Assembly: GCF_002192695.1 (NCBI RefSeq)
Contig: NZ_MTLG01000067.1
Location: forward strand, 124,001-188,000
Length of the DNA: 64,000 nt
Direction: 5' to 3'
From: Achromobacter xylosoxidans
GTDB taxonomy: Bacteria; Pseudomonadota; Gammaproteobacteria; Burkholderiales; Burkholderiaceae_B
Below are positions 54,122 to 64,000 of this stretch, piece by piece. The notes below the pieces were generated by a model that saw only the letters and a program-made list of their open reading frames with translations, was not told where the DNA came from and ran no database searches. Numbering within the stretch: the stretch's first letter is position 1; every line of letters begins with the position of its first letter. The position numbers were made by a program, and so were the translations under genes.

Positions 54122-55318
54122 ATGGATAAGAAAAGCGCTATGTGGCGCAGCGCGGCGGTCGTCACGCTGACGGCATCGGCTCTCACGCTGGCCGCTTGCG
54201 GCAAGAAGCAAGACGCTCCCCAGGCGGGCAAGCCCCAGGTAACGGTCGTGACGCTCGCCACGCAGCCCGTTTCGCTGACCACCGAACTGCCTGGCCGCAC
54301 CTCGCCATTCCGCGTGGCCGAAGTGCGGCCCCAGGTCAATGGCATCGTCCAGAAACGCCTCTTTACCGAAGGCGGCGAGGTCAAGGCGGGCCAGCAGCTC
54401 TACCAGATCGATCCCGCCCTCTACCAGGCCAGCCTGGACAGCCAGAAGGCCGCCTTGGCGCGGGCCCAGGCGCAGCAGAAGACCGCCGCGCTGCTGGCCG
54501 AGCGCTACAAGCCGCTGGTCGCCACCCGCGCGGTCAGCCAGCAGACCTATGACAACGCCGTCGCCTCGCGCGACCAGGCGGGGGCCGACGTGCTGTCGGC
54601 CAAGGCGGCGCTGGACACGGCGCGCATCAACCTGGTCTACACCAAGGTGCTGTCGCCCATCGACGGCATCATCGGCCGTTCGGCGGTGACCGAAGGCGCG
54701 CTGGTCACGGCCAACCAGACCACGGCCCTGGCCGCGGTGCAGCAGATCGATCCCATCTATGTCGACGTGACCCAATCCAGCGTCCAGCTGCTGCGCCTGC
54801 AGAACGCGCTGGCCAGCGGCCTGCTGAAGAAGGCCGACGGCGAGCAGGCCGCGCTGGTGACGCTGACGCTGGAAGACGGCTCGCAGTACAGCCAGCCGGG
54901 CAAGCTGCAGTTCTCCGAAGTCACGGTGGACCAGGGCACGGGCTCGGTCACCTTGCGCGCGGTGTTCCCCAATCCGGACCGCCGCCTGCTGCCGGGCATG
55001 TTCGTGCGCGCCCGCCTGGCCGACGGCGTGGCCGCCGACGGCCTGCTGGTGCCGCAGCGCGGCGTGACGCGCAATCAGCGCGGCGTCCCGACGGCGCTGG
55101 TGGTCAACGCCAAGAACCAGGTTGAACTGCGTGAACTGAAGACCGACCGCGCCATCGGCGACAAGTGGCTGGTCACCGACGGCCTGGCCGCTGGCGACAA
55201 GGTCATCGTGGAAGGCTTGCAGATGGTGCGCCCGGGGGCTGAAGTGGTTGCCACCGAAGCCAGCGCCGCGCAGCCGGCGCAGCAGCCGCAAGCAGCCGCC
55301 GCGGCGGCCAAGCAGTAG
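54122..55318 (+). CDS. axyA: RND efflux membrane-fusion (periplasmic adaptor) protein
   Basis: 398 residues, lipoprotein signal with lipobox LAAC (Cys 26). [24 protein letters not shown] (split by the lipoyl fold near residues 62-85) and QIDPALYQA are hallmark HlyD/AcrA segments, and [19 protein letters not shown] is the second half of the lipoyl domain. The C terminus is Ala/Gln-rich. A Met three codons upstream is an alternative start. With the permease and outer-membrane genes downstream it forms an AcrAB-TolC/MexAB-OprM-like pump; in Achromobacter the equivalent is named AxyABM. It links the inner pump to the outer-membrane channel. Confidence 0.85.
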   Translation: MDKKSAMWRSAAVVTLTASALTLAACGKKQDAPQAGKPQVTVVTLATQPVSLTTELPGRTSPFRVAEVRPQVNGIVQKRLFTEGGEVKAGQQLYQIDPALYQASLDSQKAALARAQAQQKTAALLAERYKPLVATRAVSQQTYDNAVASRDQAGADVLSAKAALDTARINLVYTKVLSPIDGIIGRSAVTEGALVTANQTTALAAVQQIDPIYVDVTQSSVQLLRLQNALASGLLKKADGEQAALVTLTLEDGSQYSQPGKLQFSEVTVDQGTGSVTLRAVFPNPDRRLLPGMFVRARLADGVAADGLLVPQRGVTRNQRGVPTALVVNAKNQVELRELKTDRAIGDKWLVTDGLAAGDKVIVEGLQMVRPGAEVVATEASAAQPAQQPQAAAAAAKQ

Positions 55319-55334
55319 TAGTCAGGAGCCTTGC

Positions 55335-58300
55335 ATGGCAAAGTTTTTTATCGATAGACCCGTATTCGCATGGGTGATCGCGATCGTGCTGATGATGGCC
55401 GGCGCGCTGTCCATCCTGAAGCTGCCGGTCTCCCAATACCCCAACATCGCGCCGCCGGCCATCGGCATCGCGGTGACCTACCCGGGCGCGTCCGCGCAGA
55501 CCGTGCAGGACACCGTGGTGCAGGTCATCGAGCAGCAGATGAACGGCCTGGACGGCTTGCAGTACATCTCCTCGGAAAGCAACTCCGACGGCAGCATGTC
55601 CATCACCCTGACCTTCACGCAGGGCACCAACCCTGACACCGCGCAGGTCCAGGTGCAGAACAAGCTGTCGCTGGCGCAGCCGCTCCTGCCGCAGGAAGTG
55701 CAGCAGCAGGGCATCCGCGTCACCAAGGCCACCAAGAACTTCCTGATCGTGGCGGGCTTCGTGTCCACCGACGGCTCGATGACCAAGGACGACCTGGCCG
55801 ACTACGTCGCCTCCTACGTCCAGGATCCCATCAGCCGCACGCAGGGCGTGGGCGACTTCCAGCTGTTCGGCTCGCAGTACGCGATGCGCATCTGGCTGGA
55901 TCCGGCCAAGCTCGTCAACTACGGCCTGACCACGGTCGACGTCGTGACGGCGATCAAGGAACAGAACGTGCAGGTGTCGTCCGGCCAGCTCGGCGGCCTG
56001 CCGTCCGTGCGCGGCCAGCAACTGAACGCCACCATCATCGGGCCGTCGCGCCTGGAGAAGGCGGAAGACTTCGGCCGCATCCTGCTCAAGGTCAACCCGG
56101 ACGGTTCGCAAGTGCGCCTGGGCGATGTGTCCACCATCGAGCTGGGCGGCCAGACCTACGCTATCGACAGCTTCTACAACGGCAAGCCGGCCTCGGGCCT
56201 GGCGGTCAAGCTGGCGCCGGGCGCCAACGCGCTGGATACGGCCCAGGCGGTGCGCGACACCATCAACAACCTGAAGCCTTACTTCCCGCCGGGCATGGAC
56301 GTCGTCTATCCGTACGACACCACGCCGTTCGTCAGCCTGTCGATCCATGAGGTGTTCAAGACGCTGATCGAGGCCATCATCCTGGTCTTCCTGGTGATGT
56401 ACCTGTTCCTGCAGAACTTCCGCGCCACCATCATCCCGACGCTGGCGGTGCCGGTGGTGCTGCTGGGCACGTTCGGCGTGCTGGCGGCGTTCGGCTATTC
56501 CATCAATACCCTGACCATGTTCGGCATGGTGCTGGCCATCGGCCTCTTGGTCGACGACGCCATCGTGGTGGTGGAAAACGTCGAGCGCGTGATGGCTGAA
56601 GAGGGCCTGTCGCCCAAGCAGGCCACCCGCAAGTCCATGTCCCAGATCACCGGCGCCCTGATCGGCATCGCCATGGTGCTGGCGGCCGTGTTCATTCCCA
56701 TGGCCTTCTTCGGCGGGTCCACGGGCGTGATCTACCGCCAGTTCTCCATCACCATCGTGTCCTCCATGGTGCTGTCCGTGATCGTGGCCATCGTGTTCAC
56801 GCCGGCCCTGTGCGCGACCCTGCTCAAGCCCATCCCCAAGGGCCATCACGGCGCCAAGAAGGGCTTTTTCGGCTGGTTCAACCGGAGCTTCGAGCGCAGC
56901 AGCAACGGCTACGCCAATACCGTCGCGCGCGGCCTGAACCGCAGCAAGCGCCTGATGGTGATCTACCTGGCGCTGGTTCTTGCCATGGGCTGGATGTTCA
57001 CCCGCATCCCGACCGCCTTCCTGCCGGATGAGGACCAGGGCATTCTGTTCGCCCAGATCCAGACGCCCGCCGGCGCCACGGCGGAAGCCACCAAGGCCGT
57101 CATCGACGACGCCACCAAGTACTTGCTGACCGAGGAAAAGGACGCCGTCACCTCGGTGTTCGCGGTCAACGGCTTCAACTTCGGCGGCCGCGGCCAGAAC
57201 GCGTCCATCCTGTTCATCAAGCTGCGCGATTGGGAAGAACGCGGCGACGCCCGCCTCAAGGCCGGCGCCGTGGCGCAGCGCGCCAACGCGCACTTCCGCA
57301 AGACGGAGCGCCGCGGGCAATTGTTCGTGGTGCCGCCGCCATCCGTGATGGAGCTGGGCAACGTCACCGGCTTCGACTTCCAGCTGATGGACCGCGCCGG
57401 CGTGGGCCACGAGAAGCTGCTTGCCGCGCGCAACCAGCTGCTGGGCGAAGCCGCCAAGAGTCCGGTCCTGCAGGGCGTGCGCCCCAACGGCATCGAAGAC
57501 GCGCCGCAGTACCAGCTGGACATCGACCGCGAGAAGGCGCGAGCCCTGGGCGTGGCCGTCTCGGACATCAACAGCACGCTGGCCACGGCCTGGGGTTCGT
57601 CGTACGTCAACGACTTCATCGACCGCGGCCGCGTGAAGAAGGTGTTCGCGCAGGGCGAGGCGTCGTCGCGCATGCTGCCGGAAGACCTGGACAAATGGTA
57701 CGTGCGCAACAAAGAGGGCGACATGGTCCCGTTCTCGGCGTTCGCCAAGGCCACCTGGAGCTACGGTCCGCAAAAGCTGAACCGCTACAACGGCGTGCCG
57801 TCGTACAACATCCAGGGCCAGGCGGCGCCGGGCTACAGCTCGGGCGCGGCCATGGAAGAAATGGAGCGCATTGCAGGCAAGCTGCCGGTGGGCGTGGGCT
57901 TTGAATGGACCGGCCTGTCGTTCGAAGAACGCCTGTCCGGCGCCCAGGCGCCCGCGCTGTACGCGATCTCGCTGATCGTGGTGTTCCTGTGCCTGGCGGC
58001 CTTGTACGAAAGCTGGACGATCCCGTCCGCGGTGATGCTGGTGGTGCCGCTGGGCATCATCGGGGCCTTGCTCGCCACCATGCTGCGGGGCCTGTCCAAC
58101 GACGTGTACTTCCAGGTGGGCCTGCTCACAACCATCGGCCTGGCGGCCAAGAACGCCATCCTGATCGTGGAGTTCGCCAAGGAACACTACGAGCAGGGCG
58201 CCAGCCTGACGGAATCGGCCATCCACGCCGCGCGCCAGCGCCTGCGTCCCATCCTGATGACGTCGCTGGCGTTCATCCTGGGCGTGACGCCGCTGGCGAT

Positions 58301-58517
58301 CTCGTCGGGCGCCGGTTCGGGCAGCCAGAACGCCATCGGCACGGGCGTGATCGGCGGCATGCTGACCGGTACCTTCCTGGCCATCTTCTTCGTTCCGGCC
58401 TTCTTCGTGATCATGCTGCGCGTCTTCAAGGTCAAGCGCATGAGCGAAAACGTCGACGTGCACGATACCAGCGTCAACGGTACGCAGGGCGTCTCGACCG
58501 AGGGCCAACCGCAATGA
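55335..58517 (+). CDS. axyB: RND multidrug efflux pump permease, HAE1 family
   Basis: 1060-residue proton-driven drug exporter, the normal length for AcrB/MexB. The N terminus [20 protein letters not shown] is typical. The proton-relay Asp pair lies at residues 407-408 in [13 protein letters not shown], the same positions as in AcrB, and the relay Lys is at residue 939 ([11 protein letters not shown]). Two large periplasmic loops and 12 membrane spans are predicted. An AGGAG site precedes the ATG. Substrate range cannot be read from the sequence, but AxyB homologs export cephalosporins, fluoroquinolones and chloramphenicol. Confidence 0.92.
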   Translation: MAKFFIDRPVFAWVIAIVLMMAGALSILKLPVSQYPNIAPPAIGIAVTYPGASAQTVQDTVVQVIEQQMNGLDGLQYISSESNSDGSMSITLTFTQGTNPDTAQVQVQNKLSLAQPLLPQEVQQQGIRVTKATKNFLIVAGFVSTDGSMTKDDLADYVASYVQDPISRTQGVGDFQLFGSQYAMRIWLDPAKLVNYGLTTVDVVTAIKEQNVQVSSGQLGGLPSVRGQQLNATIIGPSRLEKAEDFGRILLKVNPDGSQVRLGDVSTIELGGQTYAIDSFYNGKPASGLAVKLAPGANALDTAQAVRDTINNLKPYFPPGMDVVYPYDTTPFVSLSIHEVFKTLIEAIILVFLVMYLFLQNFRATIIPTLAVPVVLLGTFGVLAAFGYSINTLTMFGMVLAIGLLVDDAIVVVENVERVMAEEGLSPKQATRKSMSQITGALIGIAMVLAAVFIPMAFFGGSTGVIYRQFSITIVSSMVLSVIVAIVFTPALCATLLKPIPKGHHGAKKGFFGWFNRSFERSSNGYANTVARGLNRSKRLMVIYLALVLAMGWMFTRIPTAFLPDEDQGILFAQIQTPAGATAEATKAVIDDATKYLLTEEKDAVTSVFAVNGFNFGGRGQNASILFIKLRDWEERGDARLKAGAVAQRANAHFRKTERRGQLFVVPPPSVMELGNVTGFDFQLMDRAGVGHEKLLAARNQLLGEAAKSPVLQGVRPNGIEDAPQYQLDIDREKARALGVAVSDINSTLATAWGSSYVNDFIDRGRVKKVFAQGEASSRMLPEDLDKWYVRNKEGDMVPFSAFAKATWSYGPQKLNRYNGVPSYNIQGQAAPGYSSGAAMEEMERIAGKLPVGVGFEWTGLSFEERLSGAQAPALYAISLIVVFLCLAALYESWTIPSAVMLVVPLGIIGALLATMLRGLSNDVYFQVGLLTTIGLAAKNAILIVEFAKEHYEQGASLTESAIHAARQRLRPILMTSLAFILGVTPLAISSGAGSGSQNAIGTGVIGGMLTGTFLAIFFVPAFFVIMLRVFKVKRMSENVDVHDTSVNGTQGVSTEGQPQ

Positions 58518-59983
58518 CATTTCCGATGAGAACCTTGCTGTCTGTTTCCCTGGCGGCGGCCCTGGCGGGCTGCTCGCTGGCCCCCACCTACGAACGGCCG
58601 GACGCGCCGGTCGATGCGGCCTATCCCACGGGTCCGTCCTACCAGGCGGCCCAGCCCGCCGACGCGGGCGGCCTCTTGACCGCCGACATCGGCTGGCGCG
58701 ATTTCTTCGGCACGGATCCGCTGCTGCAACAGCTGATCGAGCAGTCGCTGGCGAACAACCGCGACCTGCGCGTGGCGGCCTTGAACGTCGAGGCGGCGCG
58801 CGCCCAGTACCGCATCCAGCGCGCCGACCTGATGCCCAGCATCGGCATCGCCGGCCAGGAAACGGCCCAGCGTTCGCCGGCCGACATGTCGGCCAGCGGC
58901 CGCGCCACCACCAGCCACAGCTACCAGGTCGGCGCCGCCATGTCGGCCTGGGAACTGGACCTGTTCGGACGCATCCGCAGCCTGAGCGACAAGGCGCTGG
59001 AATCCTATCTGGCGCTGGACGAAACCCGCACGGCGACCCAGCTGACGCTGATCGCCGAAGTGGCCAACGCCTACCTGACCCTGCGCGCCGACCAGGAACT
59101 CCTGAGCCTGACGCGCGACACGCTCAAGAGCCAGCAGGATTCCTTCAAGCTTACGCAGCAGAGCTATGACCAGGGCCTGTCCACGGCGCTGGACCTGAGC
59201 CAGGCGGAAGTGTCGCTGCGCACCGCCGAGCGCAACCTGTCGCAGTACACGCGCCAGGCCGCGCAGGACCGCAATGCGCTGGTCCTGCTGGTGGGCCAGC
59301 CGCTGTCGCCCGAGATGACGGCGGCGCTGGACAACGCGGTCAAGCTCGACGATTCCATGTTGCCGACCACCTTGCCCGCCGGCCTGCCGTCGGACCTGCT
59401 GGCCCGCCGTCCGGACATCCGCTCGGCCGAGCACCAGTTGAAGGGCGCCAACGCCAATATCGGCGCGGCGCGCGCGGCGTTCTTCCCGACCATCAGCCTG
59501 ACCGGCTCGGCCGGCACCGCCAGCGCCAGCCTGGGCGGCCTGTTCGAAGGCGGCTCGGGCGCCTGGAGCTTCGTGCCCCAGATCACCGTGCCGATCTTCG
59601 CGGGCGGCTCGCTGCTTGCCGGCCTGGACCTGGCCAAGGTGCAGAAGAACATCCAGGTTGCGCAATACGAGAAATCGATCCAGACGGGTTTCCGCGAAGT
59701 GGCGGACGCCCTGGCCGGGCGCGGCACCCTGGACGAGCAGATCCAGGCGCAGCGCCTCCTGGTGGCTGCCAACCAGCGCGCCTATGACGCGTCGGACCAG
59801 CGTTTCCGCCAAGGCATCGACGACTACCTGAGCGTGCTGGACTCGCAGCGTTCGCTGTACACCGCGCAGCAGGCCCTGGTGGACACGCGCCGGGCCAGGC
59901 TGTCCAACCTGGTCACCTTGTACAAGGTGCTGGGCGGCGGCTGGACCGAACGCACGGTAACCGCGCAGGCCCAGCAGCAATAA
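58514..59983 (+). CDS. axyM: Outer-membrane efflux channel lipoprotein, OprM/NodT family
   Basis: 489 residues with a lipoprotein signal, lipobox LAGC (Cys 20) and [13 protein letters not shown], typical of OprM/CusC outer-membrane factors. [20 protein letters not shown] and [18 protein letters not shown] are the two symmetric helical-barrel repeats, and [20 protein letters not shown] is the conserved TolC-type segment. The ATG overlaps the permease stop by 4 bp. It completes the tripartite pump. Confidence 0.9.
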   Translation: MTFPMRTLLSVSLAAALAGCSLAPTYERPDAPVDAAYPTGPSYQAAQPADAGGLLTADIGWRDFFGTDPLLQQLIEQSLANNRDLRVAALNVEAARAQYRIQRADLMPSIGIAGQETAQRSPADMSASGRATTSHSYQVGAAMSAWELDLFGRIRSLSDKALESYLALDETRTATQLTLIAEVANAYLTLRADQELLSLTRDTLKSQQDSFKLTQQSYDQGLSTALDLSQAEVSLRTAERNLSQYTRQAAQDRNALVLLVGQPLSPEMTAALDNAVKLDDSMLPTTLPAGLPSDLLARRPDIRSAEHQLKGANANIGAARAAFFPTISLTGSAGTASASLGGLFEGGSGAWSFVPQITVPIFAGGSLLAGLDLAKVQKNIQVAQYEKSIQTGFREVADALAGRGTLDEQIQAQRLLVAANQRAYDASDQRFRQGIDDYLSVLDSQRSLYTAQQALVDTRRARLSNLVTLYKVLGGGWTERTVTAQAQQQ

Positions 59984-59995
59984 GGGCAGGCAAAA

Positions 59996-60025
59996 AAAGG
60001 GCCGATCGAAAGATCGGCCCTTTTT
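59996..60025 (+). terminator. Strong Rho-independent terminator of the efflux operon
   Basis: GGGCCGATC (59999-60007), a GAAA tetraloop (60008-60011), GATCGGCCC (60012-60020), then TTTTT. The A-run upstream of the stem makes it active leftward as well, for the glsB-like gene. Confidence 0.92.
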
Positions 60026-60046
60026 CATTTCAGATCCAGCAGGACC

Positions 60047-60298
60047 TCAGGTGCGTTTCTTGGCGATCAGGCCCACCACGAACAGCACGACGATCGCGCC
60101 TACGACCGATCCGATCCAGCCGGCGGGTTCGCCCGGTGCGTACCAGCCCAGCGATTGGCCCAGGAAGCCGGCGACGACCGAACCGACGATACCCAGGATG
60201 GTGGTCATGATGATCCCCATGTTCTGGTCTCCGGGCATGATGGCGCGGGCGATCAGGCCCACGACGAACCCGACGATGATCATGATGATGATGCTCAT
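60047..60298 (-). CDS. GlsB/YeaQ/YmgE-family membrane protein
   Basis: 83-residue small inner-membrane protein (often called transglycosylase-associated protein) with three hydrophobic helices. GFVVGLIARAIMPGDQNMGI and GIVGSVVAGFLGQSLGWY are the conserved Gly-rich helices. An AAGGAG site precedes the ATG. Members are stress-induced in enterobacteria; no enzymatic function is established. It lies between the efflux terminator and the leftward SCO1 gene. Confidence 0.9.
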   Translation of the reverse strand: MSIIIMIIVGFVVGLIARAIMPGDQNMGIIMTTILGIVGSVVAGFLGQSLGWYAPGEPAGWIGSVVGAIVVLFVVGLIAKKRT

Positions 60299-60427
60299 GC
60301 GCGTACTCCTTGCTGGAAGTAAAAGGGGGCAGTGTGGCTAGATGATACCCACGCGCCGCGCGCAGCGGTTGTAACAACTGGTGTATGGCGCGGGCAGGCA
60401 ACATATGCGTCCCGCGCAGGCTGGCGC

Positions 60428-61042
60428 TCAGGACGTCAGGTCGATCAACTGGCGCACGTCCTTGGTCATGGCTTCGATGCTGTCGGTGTCGGAAGCCAGC
60501 AAGCGCGCCTTGCCGTCCTTGTCGAATACATACACGCCGCGGCTGTGCGTGACTTCGTACATGTCGGCGTCGTCGCCCGGGCGCGGCTTCTCGATCTGGT
60601 AGGCCACGCGATAGCGGCGCGCCAGGTCCGCGATCTGCTTCTCGTCGCCGGTCACGCCGATGGCGTTGTTGTTGAAGGCGTTGACGTAGGCCTGCAGGAT
60701 GTCCGGCGTATCGCGGTGCGGGTCCACGCTGACGAACAGGATGCGTACATCCTGGGCCTTGTCGCCCAGGTTCTGCAGCACGGCGGTCAACTGCGCCATG
60801 GTGGTCGGGCAGATGTCGGGGCAACTGGCATAGCCGAAGAACAGCAGCACCGTCTTGCCCTTCAGGTCGTCGCTGCTGACCATCTTGCCGCCCGCGCCGG
60901 GCAGCGAGAACTTCAGGTCGGGCAGGTGCCCCTTCACGTTGTACAGGGTCCAGTCGACGTTCCTGTCGCCGCAGGCAGCGAGAAACACGCACAGGGTCAG
61001 CAGCAGGCTGCGCAGGGCGCGGCCGGAAATGAGGTGTCGCAT
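60428..61042 (-). CDS. SCO1/SenC-family copper-binding thioredoxin-like lipoprotein
   Basis: 204 residues with a lipoprotein signal (lipobox LAAC, Cys 24) and a thioredoxin-like fold. The copper ligands CPDIC (Cys 74 and Cys 78) and His 166 (VTHSRGVYVFD) are all present. SCO proteins deliver copper to the CuA site of cytochrome c oxidase; oxidase genes are not in the window. No ribosome binding site of note. The gap of 129 bp to the downstream glsB-like gene (in transcription order) holds that gene's promoter region. Confidence 0.92.
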   Translation of the reverse strand: MRHLISGRALRSLLLTLCVFLAACGDRNVDWTLYNVKGHLPDLKFSLPGAGGKMVSSDDLKGKTVLLFFGYASCPDICPTTMAQLTAVLQNLGDKAQDVRILFVSVDPHRDTPDILQAYVNAFNNNAIGVTGDEKQIADLARRYRVAYQIEKPRPGDDADMYEVTHSRGVYVFDKDGKARLLASDTDSIEAMTKDVRQLIDLTS

Positions 61043-61289
61043 GAGTCCAAGGGCCGGTAGGGGGTAAACCTTTTGATTCTACCCGCAAGGCGCGGGCAGG
61101 GCAGAGCGGGGAGGGGCGCCGACTCGGGGCGGCTTGTCCTGGCGCAAGCCAAGGGGGGCGGGACTGGCTCGCCCACTTGTAAAGCTTTGTCTGTTTATTG
61201 TTTGGAAGTGGCGAATTCGCCTGACCCGTTGCCGTGGCTGCCGCTACATTCAGGACCGTGTCAGATTTCAGAATCCAGAGGCGCCACAT
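61043..61289. other. Divergent intergenic region, SCO1 / methyltransferase
   Basis: 247 bp without a gene. The only regular feature I see is a perfect 12-bp palindrome GGCGAATTCGCC at 61210-61221, in a locally A/T-rich stretch 69 bp upstream of the methyltransferase start. No convincing promoter hexamers were recognised for either direction. Confidence 0.4.
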
Positions 61290-62036
61290 ATGGACATGCC
61301 AGTCAGGAATTCCTTGGGCTATCCCTACTATCCCTATTACCCCGTCGTGCTCGACATCCTGCGCAGCCGCCTGGCGGATTCGGTATTGGACGCGCCTTGC
61401 GGACTAGGCTGGCTGGGCGACATGCTGCCCGCCGCCAGCGGCCGGCGGGTCGATATCGACGGCGTGGGCCTGTGGGAGTTTCCCCCGGCGGACGGCGGCT
61501 ACCGCCGCGTGACGGAGCACGACCTGGAAACGCCGTTGACGGTTGCCGAACCCTATGACGCCGTGGTCTGCTGCGAGGCGATCCATTTGCTGACCAACCC
61601 CGGCGTGCTGGTACAGAGCCTTTACCGCGCGCTGCGCCCGGGCGGCACCCTGATCATCACCACGCCCAACACCTGGTATTTCCGTTCGCGCCTGCAGTTC
61701 CTGCTGCGCGGCTTCCATTCGGGCTTCCGGCCCATGGTGGGACGGCAGCGCGGCGAGGATTACGTCACGTACTTTCCCTGGAGCTTTCCGCAGCTGCACC
61801 TGCTGTTCAAGCACTATGGTTTCACGGACATCAGCTTGCACGACGTGGACGAGAACAAGCCCAAACGCATGATGGAGCATGTGCTGGCCGTGCCGTCGCG
61901 GCTGTACTACGGCCGCCGGCTCAGGCAGGCGCAGGACGAGGAAAGCCGCCGCTACTGGAAGCAGGCCGGTTCAGACCAGTCCGTGCACGGGCGCTGGCTG
62001 GTGATGTCGGCGCGCCGTCCAGTCGACGCCGCATAG
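61290..62036 (+). CDS. SAM-dependent methyltransferase, unknown substrate
   Basis: 248 residues with a class I methyltransferase fold: motif I is VLDAPCGLGWLGDMLP (about residues 33-48), an acidic SAM-ribose residue follows in DIDGVGLWEF, and LRPGGTLIITTPN is motif IV/post-III. It looks like a UbiE/Bud23-type small-molecule methyltransferase but carries no substrate-specific mark. The N terminus SLGYPYYPYYPVVLDILRS is Tyr/Pro-rich. The start ATG was chosen because a longer frame runs into non-coding DNA. It is alone, convergent with oligopeptidase A. Confidence 0.7.
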   Translation: MDMPVRNSLGYPYYPYYPVVLDILRSRLADSVLDAPCGLGWLGDMLPAASGRRVDIDGVGLWEFPPADGGYRRVTEHDLETPLTVAEPYDAVVCCEAIHLLTNPGVLVQSLYRALRPGGTLIITTPNTWYFRSRLQFLLRGFHSGFRPMVGRQRGEDYVTYFPWSFPQLHLLFKHYGFTDISLHDVDENKPKRMMEHVLAVPSRLYYGRRLRQAQDEESRRYWKQAGSDQSVHGRWLVMSARRPVDAA

Positions 62037-62063
62037 AAAACGGCCCGCCAGGGCGGGCCGTCG
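62033..62063 (-). terminator. Rho-independent terminator of oligopeptidase A (leftward)
   Basis: CGGCCCGC/GCGGGCCG (62041-62048 and 62053-62060) with a 4-nt loop; read leftward it is followed by TTTTCT. The rightward side has no T-run, so it serves the prlC gene and only weakly the methyltransferase. Confidence 0.8.
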
Positions 62064-62086
62064 GGTCGCGACTTGGCAGCGGACGC

Positions 62087-64000
62087 TCAGGCGGGTGTCA
62101 TGCCGCTATGGCGCAGCAGGGCATCGATGCGCGGCGCGCGTCCGCGAAAGGCCGCGAAGGACTCGGCCGCCGGGCGCGAGCCGCCCACGGCCAGCACTTC
62201 ACGCCGGAAGCGCGCGCCGGTTTCCGGGTCCAGCGTGCCCAGCGCGTTGCCGGCCTGGCGCGCCGCGGCTTCCTCGAAGGCTTCGTAGGCGTCGGCCGAC
62301 AGCACTTCCGCCCACTTGTAGCTGTAGTAGCCCGCGCCGTAGCCGCCCGCGAACAGGTGCGAGAAGGCATGCGGCAGGCGGTGCCAGGCCGGCGGGAACA
62401 GCACGGCCACTTCCTGGCGCACTTCCTGCAGCAGGGCCAGCACTTCGGCAATGGAGATGCCCTGGGCGCGGTCATGCATCAGCATGTCGAACAGCGCAAA
62501 CTCGATCTGGCGCACGGTCTGCATGCCGCTCTGGTAGTTGCGGGCGGCGACCAGGCGGTCGTAGAGCGCGCGCGGCAGGGGCTCGCCCGTGTCGACGTGG
62601 GCGGACAGCTTCTGCACCACTGCCCATTCCCAGCAGAAGTTCTCCATGAACTGCGAGGGCAGTTCGATGGCGTCCCATTCCACGCTGGCGAAGGCCGCCG
62701 CGCCGGGCTCGTCCACTTCGGACAGCAGGGCGTGCAGCGCATGGCCGGTTTCATGGAACAGCGTGATGACGTCGTCATGCGTCAGGACCGCGGGCTTGTC
62801 GCCGTTGGGGCGCGAGAAGTTGCAGGTCAGGTAGGCGATGGGCGTCTGCAGCTTGCCGTCCACGACGCGGCGCGTGCGCTCGCTGTCGACCCAGGCGCCG
62901 CTCTGCTTGCCGGCGCGGGCGTACAGGTCCAGGTACAGGTAGCCGATGAGTTCGCCCTTGGGGCTTTCCACGCGCACGCCGCGCACGTCGCCGTGCCAGG
63001 ACGACACCGGCGTTTGCGCCAGGCGCACGTCGAACAGGGTTTCGATGACCTCGAACAGGCCCGACAGCACGCGCGGCTCGGTGAAGTACTGCTTCACCTC
63101 GTCTTCGGAATAGGCGTAGCGCGATTCGCGCAGACGCTCGGAAGCGTAGGCCACGTCCCAGGGCTGCAGGTCGTCCAGGCCCAGCTCGCCGGTGGCGTAG
63201 GCCTTCAATTCCGCCAGGTCGCGCTGGGCGTAGGGCTTGGCGCGCGCGGCCAGGTCGCGCAGGAACACGGTGACTTCCTGGGCGTCGCGCGCCATGCGGG
63301 TCTGCAGGCGCAGCGCGGCGAAGGTGCCCAGGCCGAGCAGGCCGGCTTCCTCGGCGCGCAGGGACAGCAGCTCTTCGATGAGGGGAGAGTTGTCGAACTT
63401 GCCTTCGCCGTGTTCCGACGCCACCGTGCCATAGCCGCGGTACAGCGCCTCGCGCAGCGAGCGGTCCTGGGCGTACTGCATCACCGGCAGGTAGCACGGC
63501 ATCTTCAGCGTCAGCTTCCAGCCCGGCTTGCCGTCTTCCTCGGCGGCGGCGCGGGCGGCGGCCTGTACGTCGGCCGGAATGCCGGCCAGGCGGGCTTCGT
63601 CCTCGACCAGCAGCGACCAGGCGTCGATCGAATCCAGCACGTTTTCGGAGAACTTCTGTGAAGCCTGCGCTTCGCGATCGGAAATGGCGGCGTAGCGTTC
63701 GCGGTCCGCGCCTTGCAGCTCCACGCCGCTCAGGCGGAAGTCGCGCAGCGCCATTTCCACGATGCGGCGGCGCACCGGCGTCCAGGACGCGAAATCGGGG
63801 GCGGCGGCCAGGCGCTGATACTGCTTGTACAAGCCTTCGTGCAAGCCGACCCAGGTGGAGAATTCCGTCACCAGGGGCAGGGCGGCGTTATAGGCTTCGC
63901 GCAGCTCCGGCGTGTTGACCACGGCATTCAGGTGGCCAGCCACCGACCAGGCGCGCCACAGGCGCTCCGAGGCGGTATCCAGCGGCTCGACCACGGCTTC
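62087..64000 (-). CDS. prlC: Oligopeptidase A (PrlC), C-terminal part (5' end outside window)
   Basis: M3-family metallopeptidase that degrades short peptides, including signal-peptide fragments, in the cytoplasm. About 637 residues are visible; the frame continues beyond the right end of the window, so the start is not seen (full length is about 680). The zinc motif HETGH lies near residue 414 of the visible part, followed by the downstream Glu ligand in the ASVEWDAIELPSQFMENF segment. SWHGDVRGVRVESPKGE and NFSRPNGDKPAVLTHDDV are family blocks. A terminator follows the stop. Confidence 0.94.
   Translation of the reverse strand, partial: EAVVEPLDTASERLWRAWSVAGHLNAVVNTPELREAYNAALPLVTEFSTWVGLHEGLYKQYQRLAAAPDFASWTPVRRRIVEMALRDFRLSGVELQGADRERYAAISDREAQASQKFSENVLDSIDAWSLLVEDEARLAGIPADVQAAARAAAEEDGKPGWKLTLKMPCYLPVMQYAQDRSLREALYRGYGTVASEHGEGKFDNSPLIEELLSLRAEEAGLLGLGTFAALRLQTRMARDAQEVTVFLRDLAARAKPYAQRDLAELKAYATGELGLDDLQPWDVAYASERLRESRYAYSEDEVKQYFTEPRVLSGLFEVIETLFDVRLAQTPVSSWHGDVRGVRVESPKGELIGYLYLDLYARAGKQSGAWVDSERTRRVVDGKLQTPIAYLTCNFSRPNGDKPAVLTHDDVITLFHETGHALHALLSEVDEPGAAAFASVEWDAIELPSQFMENFCWEWAVVQKLSAHVDTGEPLPRALYDRLVAARNYQSGMQTVRQIEFALFDMLMHDRAQGISIAEVLALLQEVRQEVAVLFPPAWHRLPHAFSHLFAGGYGAGYYSYKWAEVLSADAYEAFEEAAARQAGNALGTLDPETGARFRREVLAVGGSRPAAESFAAFRGRAPRIDALLRHSGMTPA

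Noticed and set aside
55203..58520. A 1105-codon open frame antisense to the RND permease gene
   Set aside because: Its translation is His/Arg/Gly-rich with no domain, and it mirrors the strongly supported permease frame. Long antisense open frames are normal in DNA this rich in GC. The same applies to the other long antisense frames over real genes.

Overview
The window is about 64 kb of GC-rich chromosome from a betaproteobacterium. Gene content and order (a MexAB-OprM-like RND pump with a linked LysR gene, type II secretion genes next to Tat-exported phosphatases and a phospholipase C, many periplasmic-binding-protein ABC systems) fit the Alcaligenaceae, most likely Achromobacter or a close Bordetella relative. 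That assignment is inference from recognised families, not from a search. No rRNA, tRNA, insertion sequence, prophage or CRISPR array was recognised. Genes are densely packed, and many share 4- or 8-bp stop/start overlaps.

Layout. (1) 1-8822: a type II secretion system split into gspD-gspE (rightward) and gspC-G-H-I-J-K-L-M-N (leftward), with a ParE/RelE-like toxin and Phd-like antitoxin pair between the two blocks; gspF is not in the window. (2) 9022-15569: a PhoX-type phosphatase lipoprotein, a phosphodiesterase-superfamily lipoprotein with a LamG-like domain, a tiny lipoprotein and a Tat-exported phospholipase C. Two of these carry Tat-like signals and three have acidic post-lipobox linkers, so they are candidate cargo of the neighbouring secretion system. 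(3) 15573-23569: a LysR regulator divergent from a gamma-glutamyltransferase and a complete Gsi-like peptide/glutathione ABC importer. (4) 23639-28535: LysE-type exporter, YaeQ, two unknown exported proteins and a PAS-GGDEF diguanylate cyclase. (5) 28598-42305: a GntR-headed catabolic operon with a five-gene branched-chain-type ABC importer, an aconitase-family hydratase (large and small subunits), HyuB/HyuA hydantoinase/oxoprolinase subunits, an isochorismatase-fold protein, a flavoprotein and an isocitrate-lyase-family enzyme. (6) 42316-42936: ubiC. (7) 43043-52125: a second operon with a nitrilase-superfamily amidase, an amide/urea-type ABC importer including a permease-ATPase fusion, an AmiC-like sensor, an AmiR-like ANTAR antiterminator and an M81 peptidase. 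It is preceded by a promoter, small hairpins and an intrinsic terminator that look like the AmiR target. (8) 52163-64000: an RluF-like pseudouridine synthase, a LysR regulator divergent from an RND efflux operon (AxyABM/MexAB-OprM type), a GlsB-like membrane protein, SCO1, a methyltransferase and the C-terminal part of oligopeptidase A.

The two most interesting systems are the GntR operon and the AmiC/AmiR operon. The GntR operon combines enzyme families that could open a cyclic imide or lactam, hydrate the resulting methylated maleate and cleave the product to a C3 pair; this logic recalls the dimethylmaleate hydratase/2,3-dimethylmalate lyase end of anaerobic nicotinate breakdown, and the substrate is unknown. 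The AmiC/AmiR operon carries its regulator, sensor, transporter, enzyme and a readable antitermination leader in one unit.
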